A stretch of DNA of 64,000 nucleotides from Tigriopus japonicus (lineage: Eukaryota > Arthropoda > Copepoda > Harpacticoida > Harpacticidae). The DNA lies in NCBI GenBank assembly GCA_010645155.1, contig CM021323.1:9425636-9489635 (forward strand), given 5' to 3'. How positions within the stretch are numbered: the stretch's first letter is position 1; each line of letters begins with the position of its first letter. Below, piece by piece: positions 1 through 11,063 of this stretch. The translations under genes were made by a program, and so were the position numbers. The notes beneath the pieces were generated by a model. It did no database searches, was not told the origin of the DNA, and saw only the letters and a list, made by a program, of their open reading frames with translations.

Positions 1-2008
1 GCGAAACAACAGAAAAACCCCAAACAGGAACATCTTCTAATGGGTGAAGGACTCATTAATCTCGTGCATTTAAATACGACACCAGTACTTTCTCTTTCAA
101 TCTGATTCATTTGGTGTGATTGCTAAGCTAAGTCCTATTGTAGATTTAAGACTGACACACTTTTTGAAGATAAGGTCCGACATTATTGCTCAAAACAAAC
201 TTGTTCAAAAATTGCCATGCAAAATCTCGACTACATTACGAGTACTTTTTATACCGTTGTTAGCAATTGGAACCGATCATGACGGATTAGCTTTGCAAAT
301 TGGAAGAGGATTTACATAGAGCCATCCATGTCCAGGGGATTAAAGATTGAAAGGCAAGACCAAACAAAAGAGAGTGCCCTAGCAAATCGTATTTTTCATT
401 ATTGCACACTGATTTGAAAGTGAACACTTCCGGCTATACATGACTTTGTGGCTTTGTTTATGAATTGGTTGGATCAAGACACTCACATTATTAATGGAAT
501 AACCCCATTATTTGAGGAGTTTGAGTTTCGAAATTTTTTTTGAGCATTATTATCAAATTATAGCTAATGATGTCATAATACTTGTTAAAATCTAACGAGT
601 AGATTTAATGAAACGTCAAAAGATATTCCTCAAAATTCGGTAAATAACCTTGAAAAAAGTGAAAATAAAATATTGATGATAGAGTACAAATACGGGGGGC
701 GTACCAAGAAGAATGCAAATTGCTTAAAAACTGGAGAAAAGTAAGATATATCTAAGCAATCATTAAACTCTATTTCTCGACATGATCATAGTTTCGAGAT
801 TCAATCTATTCTCTTCAAGAGACAAAAAAGTACATGCTGGAATGATGTCTAGACAATTTCTGCACTGAATTAGTTAATTAAAAAGTGAATACTGAGTCCA
901 CAACATTTCCCTATCGCTTTAATGCTGGGATTATTTTGGGCTCCAAAAAACAACAAAGAACTAGGTGTCTTTACATCCTCTTCTGTAAGTAAATCCGGAC
1001 CTGGAACTACCAACGTCTGTGTGGTGGGCTCTGACAACATGTAGTCAAATTTGGTGGGCCTTGACCCAAAAATCTGTTTTTTGGTGTCCAGTGTGCATTA
1101 AGAAGTTCGAAAATGGATAAACCTTTTGGGTCAGGGTTCAATTTTAGGAGCTGTATTTATACAGTGACCTCGTAGTCTTATTTATTGTGACCTCCCAGTC
1201 AGCTGTTTGCTAAATGACCATATGCCACAGGAAAGGGCACGCTTTGAAAGAAGGGTCAAAATGGAACTTGCCTTTTTGACTCCAGATCCCACACAGTCTC
1301 AAAATTGTCAACCCAGGATGCATATTTCTTGAAATTTTAAAACTTCATTCACTTTATTGACTTTCTGCATCCACATTTTTCTTAACTTTGTGTCAAAATT
1401 GACAAACTTAATTAAAATGGACCGCTTCGACCCCTTGGATACCATTCAATGTTTTTTTTTTACCATCTTTGATCCTCTTACTGGCCTTGAACAGGAGGGG
1501 GTCTTCCAATCCACCTTTTTGACGGCGGCAAATATGGTCAAAAAAGGGTTGTCAAGAATGGTTATAAAGCAACTTCAGTAGCCAAAATTCTAAAGTTTAC
1601 ATGATATATGTTTCTTCAAAATTGGTCATTTGGATCAAAAATTACAAGGTCGTTTGCATTCATATTGGTATACCACTCGTTAGTGATGGACCAAAATACA
1701 AAAGTCTTTAGAGCAAAAGGCCTCATTATCGAGACTGAAAGTTTTGGCCGAAAGAGGGCTTTACCGAAACCGAAAGCAGCTAACTACAAAATTGTTGAAT
1801 GCAAAATTTACCTTACAAGATTTAATTTGCTCATGTGTTTGATATTGGTTAGTCGCAAATTTTAAAATAAATCGGAAAACTTTAATTTCAGAGGTTTTTG
1901 GATCAAAAAGAGAAATCGATTTTGTTGTCAAACTTATTTTTGCAGTGCATGTCTGCTTTCGGTATCGTTAGGTTTTACCGAAACTGAAACCGAAAGCATA
2001 CATGAACT
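1..2008. other. AT-rich DNA, no gene recognised
   Basis: No open frame here resembles a known protein or is bounded by convincing splice sites. The sequence is AT-rich with homopolymer runs. Copies of a short ACCGAAAC/CCGAAAGC-type word occur near 1745-1790 and 1965-1998 and again near 33950, which suggests dispersed repeat debris. Confidence 0.5.
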
Positions 2009-2016
2009 ATGATGAT

Positions 2017-2499
2017 TAGGGACGGGCAAAAAGTGTAAAAAGATTTTTGGTAACATAAACCCATTAATTTACCTTTTTGCACTATTCGCCTTTTTACGAT
2101 TTTTGACGAATTCGGCCTAAAATGAACAAATTGTTGAGAGTTTGCTATTTTTTCTTTGAAAATATTTACTTTTGGAAGATTTTTTTAGATTTGAAAACTA
2201 AATCTGATTTTACGGCTCCCAGCGTAGGCTAGCATAGTATTGATTACAACTACTTCAATATTTAAATTTTCATCTTCAAGATTGAAAAATAACAAGCAGA
2301 TGACAAGAAAGTATCTGAAGCTTTCTGTTTCTGAACTTTCAGTTTTTTGCACATTTTTTAAAATCATATTTGCGCTTTTTTGGTTTTTATTTGCGCTTTT
2401 GACCTTTTTCTGCATTTTTTTTTACGATTTTGGGTTGATTTTTGTGCAACTTTTGGTAACCAAGAGCTTCTTTTGATTTGCACATTTTGCCCGTCCCTA
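2017..2499. mobile_element. hAT-like MITE, 483 bp
   Basis: The ends are inverted repeats: TAGGGACGGGCAAAAAGTG on the left, and its complement with one mismatch on the right (CACATTTTGCCCGTCCCTA). Both sides carry the identical 8-bp word ATGATGAT (2009-2016 and 2500-2507), a target-site duplication. An 8-bp TSD with a TAGGG terminus is typical of the hAT superfamily. The interior is AT-rich and has no transposase, so the element is non-autonomous. A related end (GCTCGTCCCTA) occurs near 28006-28016. Confidence 0.85.
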
Positions 2500-3125
2500 A
2501 TGATGATCCATCCTGTACCGTCATAACCTTCAATTAGGCCGAGTGTTACTCAAGTTTTTAGATGCCAGTTTGAAAAGTGAAGTAAATAACCTGGAAAAGT
2601 CAATTTCGACAATCGTTTTCAAAAACATGTGGCGAAAAATATAAGAGTAGAGCTAATAGTTGTTGCGTCCATTACCACTTTTTTAAAATCTCATCCTTCC
2701 ATTTCCTGCCACTTTCAAACCAAATTTTCCCATTACATGCATGTTTTCTTCGCTTTATCCGCCTTATCAGATCAAAACTTGCGTTTTAGTGCCGATTTTT
2801 GTCTTAATAAAGTTTTAGGATTTTTCAACAATTGAATAAAAAAATGGTTGCAAAAAATACCACCAGGCATCGTTGGGGAGTGGCCTAAGAATTTCAGCTA
2901 ACTTTGAGAGGTTGTTTAACATAATCAAATGTAATTGCGTGTGTTACTTGACATCCATCGCTTCTTTCCTTCAGGAAATCTATTTCTAAAACAAATCTTT
3001 AGATAAATCGATGACTACTCATAAATAGATTAAGACTTATATGGTCTCAAAAATCATAAAATATTCTATTAAAGAGCAAAAATCTCGCGTATCAATGATT
3101 AAAATCAGTATTTGGCTTTAACGCT

Positions 3126-3569
3126 AGGTTTACATCTACCCTGACTTATAACGTCGCTAACCTCCACAATTTGGCCGAGGCGCACCTCCCTCCTGCCGCC
3201 GATCACGATGATATTCCACATCTCACCGACGCTGATCAACGGCGAATGAGCTCAGGCTTGCCAAAATTTAAATTGAGACCAGGCTTAGTGCTCATTTTCA
3301 ACTCAAATTTAATTTTACATTTTATCCCTTTAGAGCCAATCCAAACCACAGGTTCATCGTTTATGCTGAATGCTAGACTCCAGAATTACCATAAAATGGC
3401 TTTAAAGCTTCAAACCTGGCAAGCCACGAATTTCATGTCTGGCGGATCATTATTTCACAAGATTCCGACAGTTTTAGCAGCACTGTGTCATTGGGCAAGG
3501 CAGTTCACGGAGAAGAGTGACGACCTGAGAAAAGGGAAGAGCCATACTTCCTTCATCTCCTCAGGTTAA
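3126..3569 (+). other. possible exon or gene fragment, unidentified
   Basis: An open frame runs from an acceptor-like CGCTAG (about 3121-3126) to a stop at 3567-3569. Its first 45 or so codons look protein-like in composition (for example HLPPAADHDDIPHLTDADQ); the part after about 3290 looks like intron. I do not recognise a family and see no certain start or donor. It could be one exon of an unknown gene or chance. Confidence 0.2.
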
Positions 3570-3579
3570 GAAGAATTTC

Positions 3580-5000
3580 AGTATTTTCGTGTAAAAGACA
3601 GTCGCATCCTTGTCAGAAACAGGTAAGACAAAATCTCAGTTCTCTCGGAAGCATATTACCGCCCCAAAAACTAAATTTGTGTAGCCAAAAGTAAGGAAGC
3701 CCGTTTTTCCTGGCCGTGCATGAGTCATCTCCGTAGGTTGCAATTTAGTGGCGCTCTCTAGTGGCCAAGATTATCGCTTATCTCCAGTCCTTAAAAGCAT
3801 TTCGGAAACGCCCAGTAGAGCTGATTTGGATAGTAATCCTGTCATTCTTTAGTTTTTTGAAAGGCCATAGGGTCCTAAGGTCACTGATGTGACCCGAGAT
3901 TCTTCTTCTGGAGGCTGCTCGCCCGCCTCTTGTACTTCAGATCTTTCTTTGGCTTAGATGGGCTAGAAGAGGCCCTTGCGCTACACCAACCGAGCAAAAT
4001 AAGCTCACACGAAGGTAGAGAAATACGTAGAGAGAGGGCGATGAGATGCATGGATGCTACTTGCTCAAACCACACGAGATGCCTTCATGCCCAAAATGTG
4101 CCTCATTGGGCATGACGGAGAGATGTCCTGGATCGACCGTGGGGCCCTTTTTTTGAAGACAAGCTGTTGGTTGAGCGAGAGACCTTGAACAACCAGGGCG
4201 GAAATGAGGGACTGGGAAGCCAAGGACTTCGAGATAGATATTGTAGAAGTCAGCCAACTAGCTGGCTTAAATTCGGATCTTAAGTGAAGTGGGAGGCAGA
4301 TTGGCAGGTAGGAAGGCAGATGGGGGAGGTTCTGAATGGTGACATTTATCTGGCACTCATATTCCTTGAGAACATGTTTTGATAAATTTGGCTTGAAATT
4401 TCTGCTTTGGCTTACTCCAAAGTCAATTGGGAGTCCCTGTCAGATTTAGCACCCTCAAGAAAAGAAACGTATGATGGGGATCGAGTAGATTGGCATCAAA
4501 CGAAGATCCGGTTTTTTCATATGCATACCATTGGACTGATGACCCAAGTAGAATGTGTGTGTATGACTCATGGTTGTCGAAGACGGTTAGTGCGACTTCC
4601 TGTGAAGCACACTGACTTCAGACATCATTGGTTCTAAGGATTGTTGAGTTCAGCACCGCCGAAGGCGTCGTTCATTGGAGACGTGAGCGGATCATCTCCA
4701 GTCAAAGAACATTTCTACCCGCGGGCCATCAAAAAGGCAAGTAGTAAGTCCTGCAGGGGGCACGAGCTGAACGTGATGGTGATGCAAAGCTTGCAAACCT
4801 GACACCGTACATTCCTAGAGGGACCAATATGTCTGCAAAAACAGCTAACCAACTTGAAAAGAGTTCGACTATCAATGAAGTCATTTTGAAGAGATCGGGA
4901 TTTCGAACATCTTTGATTCTGTAGTTTACATTAGTGCTAGACGTGCCTCCTCTATTTTCCTCTGAGTTCTGCATTCTTATCTTTCGTGCCATAAATCTTC
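3580..5000. other. sequence upstream of the myosin light chain gene
   Basis: No protein recognised. A short protein-like frame near 4650-4740 ends at AAAAAG/GCAAGT, which would fit a rare GC donor, but no partner exon is seen. The promoter and 5' untranslated exon of the downstream myosin light chain gene probably lie in or near this stretch; a possible UTR donor GTATGT is at 5041. Confidence 0.3.
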
Positions 5001-5325
5001 CTCAAACAAGCCAACTTTAGCTGAGGGCCAAGGATCAAGTGTATGTACCTTTTGTCCAATTTTGTTTGTAAATCAGGTGCGTTATATTTTGAATTAATCC
5101 TTTGTTACCATCCTTTCACACTACCATCACAAATGTGCAACCCTTTTCCACGTCAGCAAGGTCATAGGCCGTGCTTTGGTTCGAAGAGCACCAAAGGCAC
5201 GATATTCTACTATGGATTGCTCCAATATGAACCTCTTGTTTCAATTTATTCCTTGCCTATATTTCTGCAATGTTTATGATGACAATAGTGACATTTTCTA
5301 CAAATTGACTTCATTTTCAGTCAGG

Positions 5326-5918
5326 ATGTCTTCCCGTAAAACAGCCGGACGTCGTGGAACGACAAAGAAGCGCGCTCAACGAGCTACTTCCAACGTGTTT
5401 GCAATGTTCAACCAAGACCAGATTCAAGAGTTCAAGGAGGCTTTCAACCTCATCGACCAGAACAGGGACGGTTTCATCGACAAGGAGGATCTCCATGATA
5501 TGTTGGCCTCATTGGGCAAGGACCCTACCGATGATTACCTCGATGGCATGATGAACGAGGCTCCTGGCCCAATTAATTTTACCATGTTTCTGACACTCTT
5601 TGGTGAACGATTGCAAGGTGAGTGGGAAAATACATTGAACTGATTGTGAACCGGGAAAGAACGAGTTTTTTCTCGTTACTTTCAGGAACGGATCCAGAGG
5701 ACGTGATTAAGAATGCATTTGGTTGTTTCGATGATGAAAACAGTGGTATTATTCACGAAGATCGACTGCGTGAGCTTCTCACTACCATTGGGGATCGATT
5801 CACAGACGAAGAAGTCGATGAAATGTATCGCGAGGCGCCCATCAAAAATGGCATGTTTGACTACATCGAATTCACCCGAATCCTCAAACACGGTGCTAAA
5901 GAAAAAGATGAGCAATAA
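5326..5918 (+). CDS. sqh: non-muscle myosin II regulatory light chain (spaghetti-squash type)
   Basis: Two coding exons, 5326-5617 and 5686-5918, are joined across a 68-bp GT-AG intron and give 174 residues, the length of the insect sqh protein. The protein binds the IQ motif of the non-muscle myosin II heavy chain and switches motor activity during cytokinesis and cell-shape change. The basic N-terminus leads to [10 protein letters not shown] (about residues 16-25). The adjacent Thr and Ser there are the classic MLCK/Rho-kinase phosphorylation pair. The first EF-hand loop (residues 44-55, [12 protein letters not shown]) is complete; later EF-hands are degenerate, as is normal for the family. 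The C-terminus ends [15 protein letters not shown]. An acceptor (TTTTCAG) lies 5 bp before the ATG, so there is at least one 5' untranslated exon upstream. The non-muscle assignment rests on near-identity to the insect protein throughout. Confidence 0.96.
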
Positions 5919-6473
5919 AAACTACCGCAGTGTTAACCAATAACCAACCCCAACTTGAAACCACACCAACAATTCGGCCTTTTTCCACGAACTTTTAACG
6001 AAAACAGGATCGCCAGTGCCTCCTCTATATGGTCCCCTGTTTGAAAAACGACTTGATTTGTGATAATCCAGCACACTTCTCCTGTTGCATTTCCAATTTT
6101 CTACACACCCTTTTTCTACGGCGTTGTTGTTACCTCTCCAAAATTGTTCCGATCCTTTGTTCTTCTCTGTCTCGCAACTTCGCTCGCAACCCCCTATCAC
6201 TCCTTGTATTTTTGCGCTATTTATACACAATGCTATTAAATCCTAATCGGTGTCGCTCTTATGAAACGAAGACATACTAAAAGTAACTGTCAAGACTCCG
6301 ACTGAATAATATAAACGAAAAGAAGCAGAGGAAAGAAGAAGACAGATCCGTGCTCATGAGCAATGATTACCCAATCGATCGATGTCTACGGCCATGACGA
6401 CATTGGTCGCACAAGTATCATGAGCAAGTGCCAACAATCATTGATTCAAATCAACATTTGATTGAAATAAGAT

Positions 6474-6479
6474 GAATAA
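6474..6479 (+). terminator. candidate poly(A) signal of the myosin light chain gene
   Basis: AATAAA lies about 555 bp after the stop codon. An ATTAAA at about 6235-6240 is a nearer alternative. The facing gene's own signal lies at 6508-6513, so the two transcripts may overlap at their 3' ends. Confidence 0.45.
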
Positions 6480-6507
6480 ATTATATCCATGTATACAAGA
6501 CGAGCGA

Positions 6508-6513
6508 TTTATT
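6508..6513 (-). terminator. poly(A) signal of the mitoregulin-like gene
   Basis: TTTATT on the plus strand reads AATAAA on the minus strand, 36 bp downstream of the minus-strand stop codon. Confidence 0.6.
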
Positions 6514-6548
6514 GACTGTTTAAGTTGATGTGCGGACGTTGAACGGAT

Positions 6549-6725
6549 TTATGTGATGGCTTCAATTTGTTTCTGTGTGTCTCTCAACTTGCTGGCCAAT
6601 CTCTCTCGCCGTCGTTTGAGCCATTCCATCCGCCAAGTCTTGCATTTATAGCCGCAGAAGAACCCGGCAGAGAATACCATACCCAGAATGACCAACCCTT
6701 TCATTAAACGACGATCGTTGGCCAT
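6549..6725 (-). CDS. mitoregulin-like single-pass microprotein, 58 aa
   Basis: A complete ATG-to-stop frame on the minus strand encodes 58 residues. The layout is a short polar start (MANDRR), one hydrophobic segment of about 17 residues (residues 8-24, including VILGMVFSAGFFCGY), then a strongly basic, helical tail (WLKRRRERLASKLRDTQKQ). This order, the length, and the tail pattern W-x-K-R-R-x(2,3)-L-x-x-K-L-x-x-T-Q-K match vertebrate mitoregulin (MTLN), a mitochondrial inner-membrane micropeptide that affects respiratory complexes and fatty-acid oxidation. The frame lies tail to tail with the myosin light chain gene and has AATAAA (minus strand, 6513-6508) 36 bp past the stop. Orthology is inferred from a short sequence; another small mitochondrial membrane protein is the alternative. 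Confidence 0.7.
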   Translation of the reverse strand: MANDRRLMKGLVILGMVFSAGFFCGYKCKTWRMEWLKRRRERLASKLRDTQKQIEAIT

Positions 6726-7149
6726 TGTGGTTCAAAAACACCTTGTAAGACCTGAAAAAGATTGAACTGAAGACACAATTTCGGATTTCACAGTCAAAAA
6801 ATGCGACAGTTTTAGGTCAACTCGAACAAGGAGCACACCTTGCAGCAACATAAATATATATTGACGCCTTAAAAAGAAGGATGGATACGTGATACTGGTG
6901 GAGTTCAATCTGATTTTAATCTGCTCAATCATTTTTGCACGCGCTTCTCTGTTGGGACTGCCAATTCATGTCAACAGTACATTTGCCACTTTTGTGAAAA
7001 ATGCGTTCGTTCGTAAAGAATATCCAAGAAGTGACCCTGTTTTTGAAGACTTTAAACCAGAGGTACCATCAAGATCAAGCAAAGTTTTTTCACACTACTT
7101 TTGCAATGGGTTTGATGGCAGCCCTAAAAGATTGAACAAATTGAAATCT

Positions 7150-8040
7150 ATGGACATTAATCCACACGCACTTTCCTCTCGGAAGGGTAGCCATAATTTG
7201 CATATCAAAATTGTATTCAATGTGACCCACTTTAGTCACACTCAGTTCGAGCGAAACAATAACAAAATGTGACGGTTATCTTTTACTTGAACAGACCTAG
7301 AGGAAAGGTCGTCCTTTCCTCTAGCACACGTCCGTTGTGTGGACATGTGTGGACGTCGCGAAAGGGACACCTGAAGTAGTATGGACAGCCAAACATGTAG
7401 TTAAAGTTAAGGTGTTGGGTTTGAAAAGTTTAACTGTTACAGGCTGACTGTATAATTTTCAGGAAATAAGGAATGGGAAACTAAATACGGTTGATCCTGC
7501 ATTGGCTTCTCTTCATTTTTGCTGGCATTAAAATCATGATTCTTGGAACCATTCTAAGTACCTTTGCATTTTGTATTGTTTTTACTCCATTTCTACGAGA
7601 ACTTTTGAGATTTCTAATCTAATTTGTCAACCTGTAACAGTCAAGCTTTTTAAACCTAACATCCTCCCTTAACTTCCTGCTTGGCTGTCCATGCTACATA
7701 AGGTGACCTTTTCCTGTTTTTTGAATGTTTTGAATACCAAAATCCCGTTATCTGTTGACCGACCACACAAGAACGTGTCATGAATAAAATCATATATTTT
7801 TTAACTTACACTCTTTTGGCTTATTGACACTTTTTGAACTGTTTGTACTTCTATCCATGCTCAAGATCCTCCAAGAGGTCACTCAGAAGCAATCTCATAT
7901 GGAAATCAGAAACATTTTGTTGTTTCGCGAGAAATGAGTGTGACTAACGTGAGTCACATTAAACACAATGTTGATACGCAAATTATGGTTACCCTTCCGA
8001 GAGGAAAGTGCGTGTGGATTAATGTCCATAATTGAAATCA
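7150..8040. mobile_element. foldback element with long inverted arms
   Basis: The left arm (about 7150-7450) is repeated in inverse orientation at about 7625-8035. Examples are GGACATTAATCCACACGCAC near 7153 facing GTGCGTGTGGATTAATGTCC near 8009, and CTGTTACAGGCTGAC near 7433 facing GTCAACCTGTAACAG near 7627. The arms are roughly 80-85% alike. No transposase lies inside. A further 12-bp hairpin (7297-7324, CTAGAGGAAAGG and its complement) sits within the left arm. This looks like a non-autonomous foldback DNA transposon. Confidence 0.65.
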
Positions 8041-8278
8041 GATTGAATCCAATCAATAATACGTGAATCGTTTTCCCTCATTAATTAACGTTTTTCCCTG
8101 AATTTCAAAACATCTTCTTTGTGCTTTAAATTTCAAATGCACACCAATCAGATGAAATTTTGACATAAAAGCAAAGGAAAGGGAGAATCTTCTCTCTTCC
8201 ATGTCTTTTCTAGTCTTAAAGCAAAGAAGGAAAGTATTATCTTACTAAGAGCAAGACGAGTAAGCAAAAGAAAGAAGT

Positions 8279-8381
8279 CAGAGGCTAGTTTTTTAAGCGC
8301 AAAGATCGATCTCAAGATCGAACTTACAGTACTAAAGTACGATCTTAAGATCGATCTTTGCGTCTTAAAAACTAGCCTCTG
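8279..8381. mobile_element. 103-bp palindromic MITE-like element
   Basis: CAGAGGCTAGTTTTTTAAGC at 8279 is matched in reverse by a copy ending at 8381. The inner part (AAAGATCGATCT-AAGATCG) pairs too, so nearly the whole element folds into one hairpin around about 8330. No target-site duplication is clear. Confidence 0.6.
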
Positions 8382-9113
8382 GTTCTAGCAAATGCAAGCA
8401 ATAGTTTATCCAGGGCCTGAGAACCATCTATTAAAAAACTGAAATTGTGTAAAAATGGAACTTTCCTGCCATCATTTGTTAATCATCCCAGTTGAACAAA
8501 AATATTTGGGAGAAATAAATCATCCTTTGCTTGTTTCTTTTAGAATTTCTCGCCTGGCCGAAAATTAAATGTCCTGATTCTGTCATTTCACTCTCTCCAA
8601 TACATTAGTATTTGGCAAATTTTAATTGGCTAAAGTGGTTTTTTGTTGTTTGTACAACCAAATGGTTGGTTGACTGAATTGATGGTTGATTGAAATCTGA
8701 GATAGTCTGCTTTAGACTAGTTTTGGTTTAATTGGTGAAAATTAATGGTGCGGTGGCAGTATTTGAACATCTATTGGTCATTTGGAGTGATTTTTGTTAA
8801 GTAAGGAATGTTTAAGAAACGATGCCTAGAGATTATTTTATTTGAAAAAAATTATAAATTGGCTAGAATTCGATCACAGATTTGGAAAAGTTCAAATTTC
8901 CAATATGGTAGAACAATTTAAGTTTCCTCCTAAACCGCGTGAAGAAAGTGGGGAAGTCAAAAAAGTAAAAAGAAGACCAAAATATTGGCGAAAAATGCAC
9001 ATTTCCAGAATATATGCAAAATAGTTGGGCCAAAGCACGTACAATTTTGAATTAATCATAAGTTTTAATCAGTAACAATGAGACAGCTCTCAGACAGGAA
9101 AATAGTATGGAAT
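8382..9113. other. AT-rich DNA, no gene recognised
   Basis: Only short open frames without recognisable similarity or splice context occur here. Confidence 0.4.
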
Positions 9114-9338
9114 TGAAACAACTGGTAATTACGCAGTAGAAGTAAGGTAGTTTGTAGGGTTGAAGCCCCCCAGAATGCATTTATTGACTGATGACTAGAA
9201 TTGGAATATCACAGACTTATATATGGAAGTGACTAGGGGGACGCACTCCAATTAGCACTTGGAGTGAGGTGTATCAGGAGTCCAAAATTTTACGATGGAC
9301 AAAGATATTTGAAAGAAGTGACACTTAGATTTGTGTGA

Positions 9339-9460
9339 CCCACGGAACGGGCCCTCTTGACCCACGGAACGGGCTCTCTTGACCCACGGAACGGGCTCTC
9401 TTGACCCACGGAACGGGCTCTCTTGACCCACGGAACGGGCTCTCTTGACCCATGGAACAG
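9339..9460. repeat. minisatellite, 22-bp unit
   Basis: About five to six tandem copies of GACCCACGGAACGGGCTCTC plus TT, nearly identical, with the last copies diverged. Confidence 0.9.
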
Positions 9461-9555
9461 GCTCTTGGGGCCTAAGGGAGGGGCGGATGCTATCCTTCTC
9501 CCTCCTCGCCGGGTAATTTCTTCAATGGTGAAGTTCATCCATGATGCGAGTTTCC

Positions 9556-9690
9556 ACCCTCGATGTGAGGATCCGCCCTCGATGTGAGGATCCGCCCTCG
9601 ATGTGAGGATCCGCCCTCGATGTGAGGATCCGCCCTCGATGTGAGGATCCGCCCTCGATGTGAGGTTCCGTCTTCGATGAGAGGATCCTT
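9556..9690. repeat. minisatellite, 19-bp unit
   Basis: About six tandem copies of CCCTCGATGTGAGGATCCG, degrading at both ends. In all frames they give repetitive open frames that should not be read as genes. Confidence 0.9.
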
Positions 9691-9970
9691 TTGCCTGGGG
9701 GGCTTCTTTCCGGTTTATCCTCGTCGCCATTGAAACAACTGGTAATTACGCAGTAGAAGTAAGGTAGTTTGTAAGGTTGAAGCCCCCCAGAATGCATTTA
9801 TTGACTGATGACTAGAATTGGAATATCACAGACTTATATATGGAAGTGACTAGGGGGACGCACTCCAATTAGCACTTGGAGTGAGGTGTATCAGCTAGAA
9901 CTGAGAAGTCTGGAGCTGGTTTGTGGTTTGAAGCTTCTGAGATAGCTTGGTCCTTTTGACGCAATCAAAT

Positions 9971-10195
9971 GGGAAGAGACATGGTGTAATGGATAGCACA
10001 ATTTCCTGTAGTGAGAAAGGTCCCAGGTTCGATCCTCCTCCCCGAACTTTCTCAAGGAAAGTTTTGGATGCTAATTCATACCCAAAGATGGAGAACCAAT
10101 CTGATACCGGACATGAGAATGCCTAGCGACCCTTACTAGAGACTGGCCGTCGTAGGCTAGCACACCCTGCCAATGATTCACGTTGGTGATTGGTC
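9971..10195 (+). mobile_element. tRNA-derived SINE, copy 1
   Basis: The head has a pol III B-box-like GGTTCGATCCTCC (about 10027) and a degenerate A-box region (GGTGTAATGGATAGCAC). The body (GATGGAGAACCAATCTGATA) is shared with copies near 17442, 27268 and 34191. The 3' part is more diverged than in copy 2. Confidence 0.8.
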
Positions 10196-10679
10196 AACAG
10201 CATTCAGCCAATTTACCTATGTGAAATCATATTCCCCTCTGTCTACAAGTCTTTAAAAATCCCTTTTTTTAAAGAGCACCAAAAGGTAAGGCATCCCTGA
10301 CTTTAGTGACTTCTGAGCAGGGTTGCAAATCAAATTCACATTTGTGTTTTCTCATGTACAAGATCAAAGCACTCATTCTCCAAGCGGTAACCCTACCTTG
10401 CAACCTCCCGTGAAAAAACTTGTTCAAACCCAGATTCTACATCACTAAGATTTTGTTGTCAATCACCCGATCATGTGACATTAATTGGCCCTTGTTTAAA
10501 CTCCACACTAATTGAAATTCACTTTTTGCATATCAGGTAAATACCTTAGACACAATTGCAGCAGGCTTGAGGATTTTTACTACCCAAACCGCACTATCAA
10601 ATAGGCCAACTAGTTTCGATGTGTTTCTGTTAAGGGAAGGTTTCCTTTAATCATGAACTTTGGCTTCCCGTAATCGCCG

Positions 10680-11063
10680 TACGTCGGACGTTTGGCCAGA
10701 GATTTCGACGTGTCTCCTGGCACAATTTTCAATGTCATCCGTGAGAATTTAGGTTTCGCAAAGAAGTCAGCCAGATGGGTCCCGCGTTCGCTGATCGTCC
10801 ATCAAAAGGCACGTTGCGAAGCTCTCAGTGCCTCTGTCAAAAACAACGTGGACATGAAAGGGAAGTCGTGGCTGAAGTCAATCGTGACCATGGATGCGTC
10901 AGCCGTGTATTTGCACACGCTTGAGGCTAAAAATCGCTCGAAAAAAGGCTCTCCTGGTCCGATGAAGGCCAAAGTGCATGAGTCTCGAAAAAATGTCATC
11001 GCAGATATGATCAAATTGTTTGAGGGGGTGAAGCCCCCTGGGACATATATTGACTTATTCTAA
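10680..11063 (+). pseudogene. mariner-like transposase fragment
   Basis: The frame has a helix-turn-helix-like DFDVSPGTIFNVIRENLG followed by KKSARWVPRSL, then a region KSIVTMDASAVYLH that aligns with the first catalytic block of mariner transposases (typically I-T-x-D-E). The acidic pair is spoiled here (MDAS in place of GDES-like). The frame then ends at about residue 123, with no second or third catalytic block. It is a decayed fragment of about a third of a transposase. No terminal inverted repeats were identified. Confidence 0.6.

Larger units (their letters stand above)
9114..9893. mobile_element. miniature LTR-like (TRIM-like) element with internal minisatellites
   Basis: Two direct repeats of 163 bp (9114-9276 and 9731-9893) differ at about one base. 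Both begin TGAAACAACTGG and end GTGTATCA, the TG...CA form expected of LTRs. They enclose 454 bp with no retrotransposon protein. The interior consists mostly of two tandem arrays (9339-9460 and 9556-9690). No clear 5-bp target duplication or primer-binding site was found, so a plain segmental duplication around the arrays remains possible. Confidence 0.55.

Noticed and set aside
6889..7272. 127-codon plus-strand frame with a hydrophobic start
   Set aside because: It begins at a non-ATG codon, has no similarity, and its last third is the arm of a foldback element.
9290..9797. Minus-strand frames rich in repeated HIEGGSSHRG and PVPWVKRARS
   Set aside because: They are translations of the 19-bp and 22-bp minisatellites in several frames, with no conserved domain or start context.
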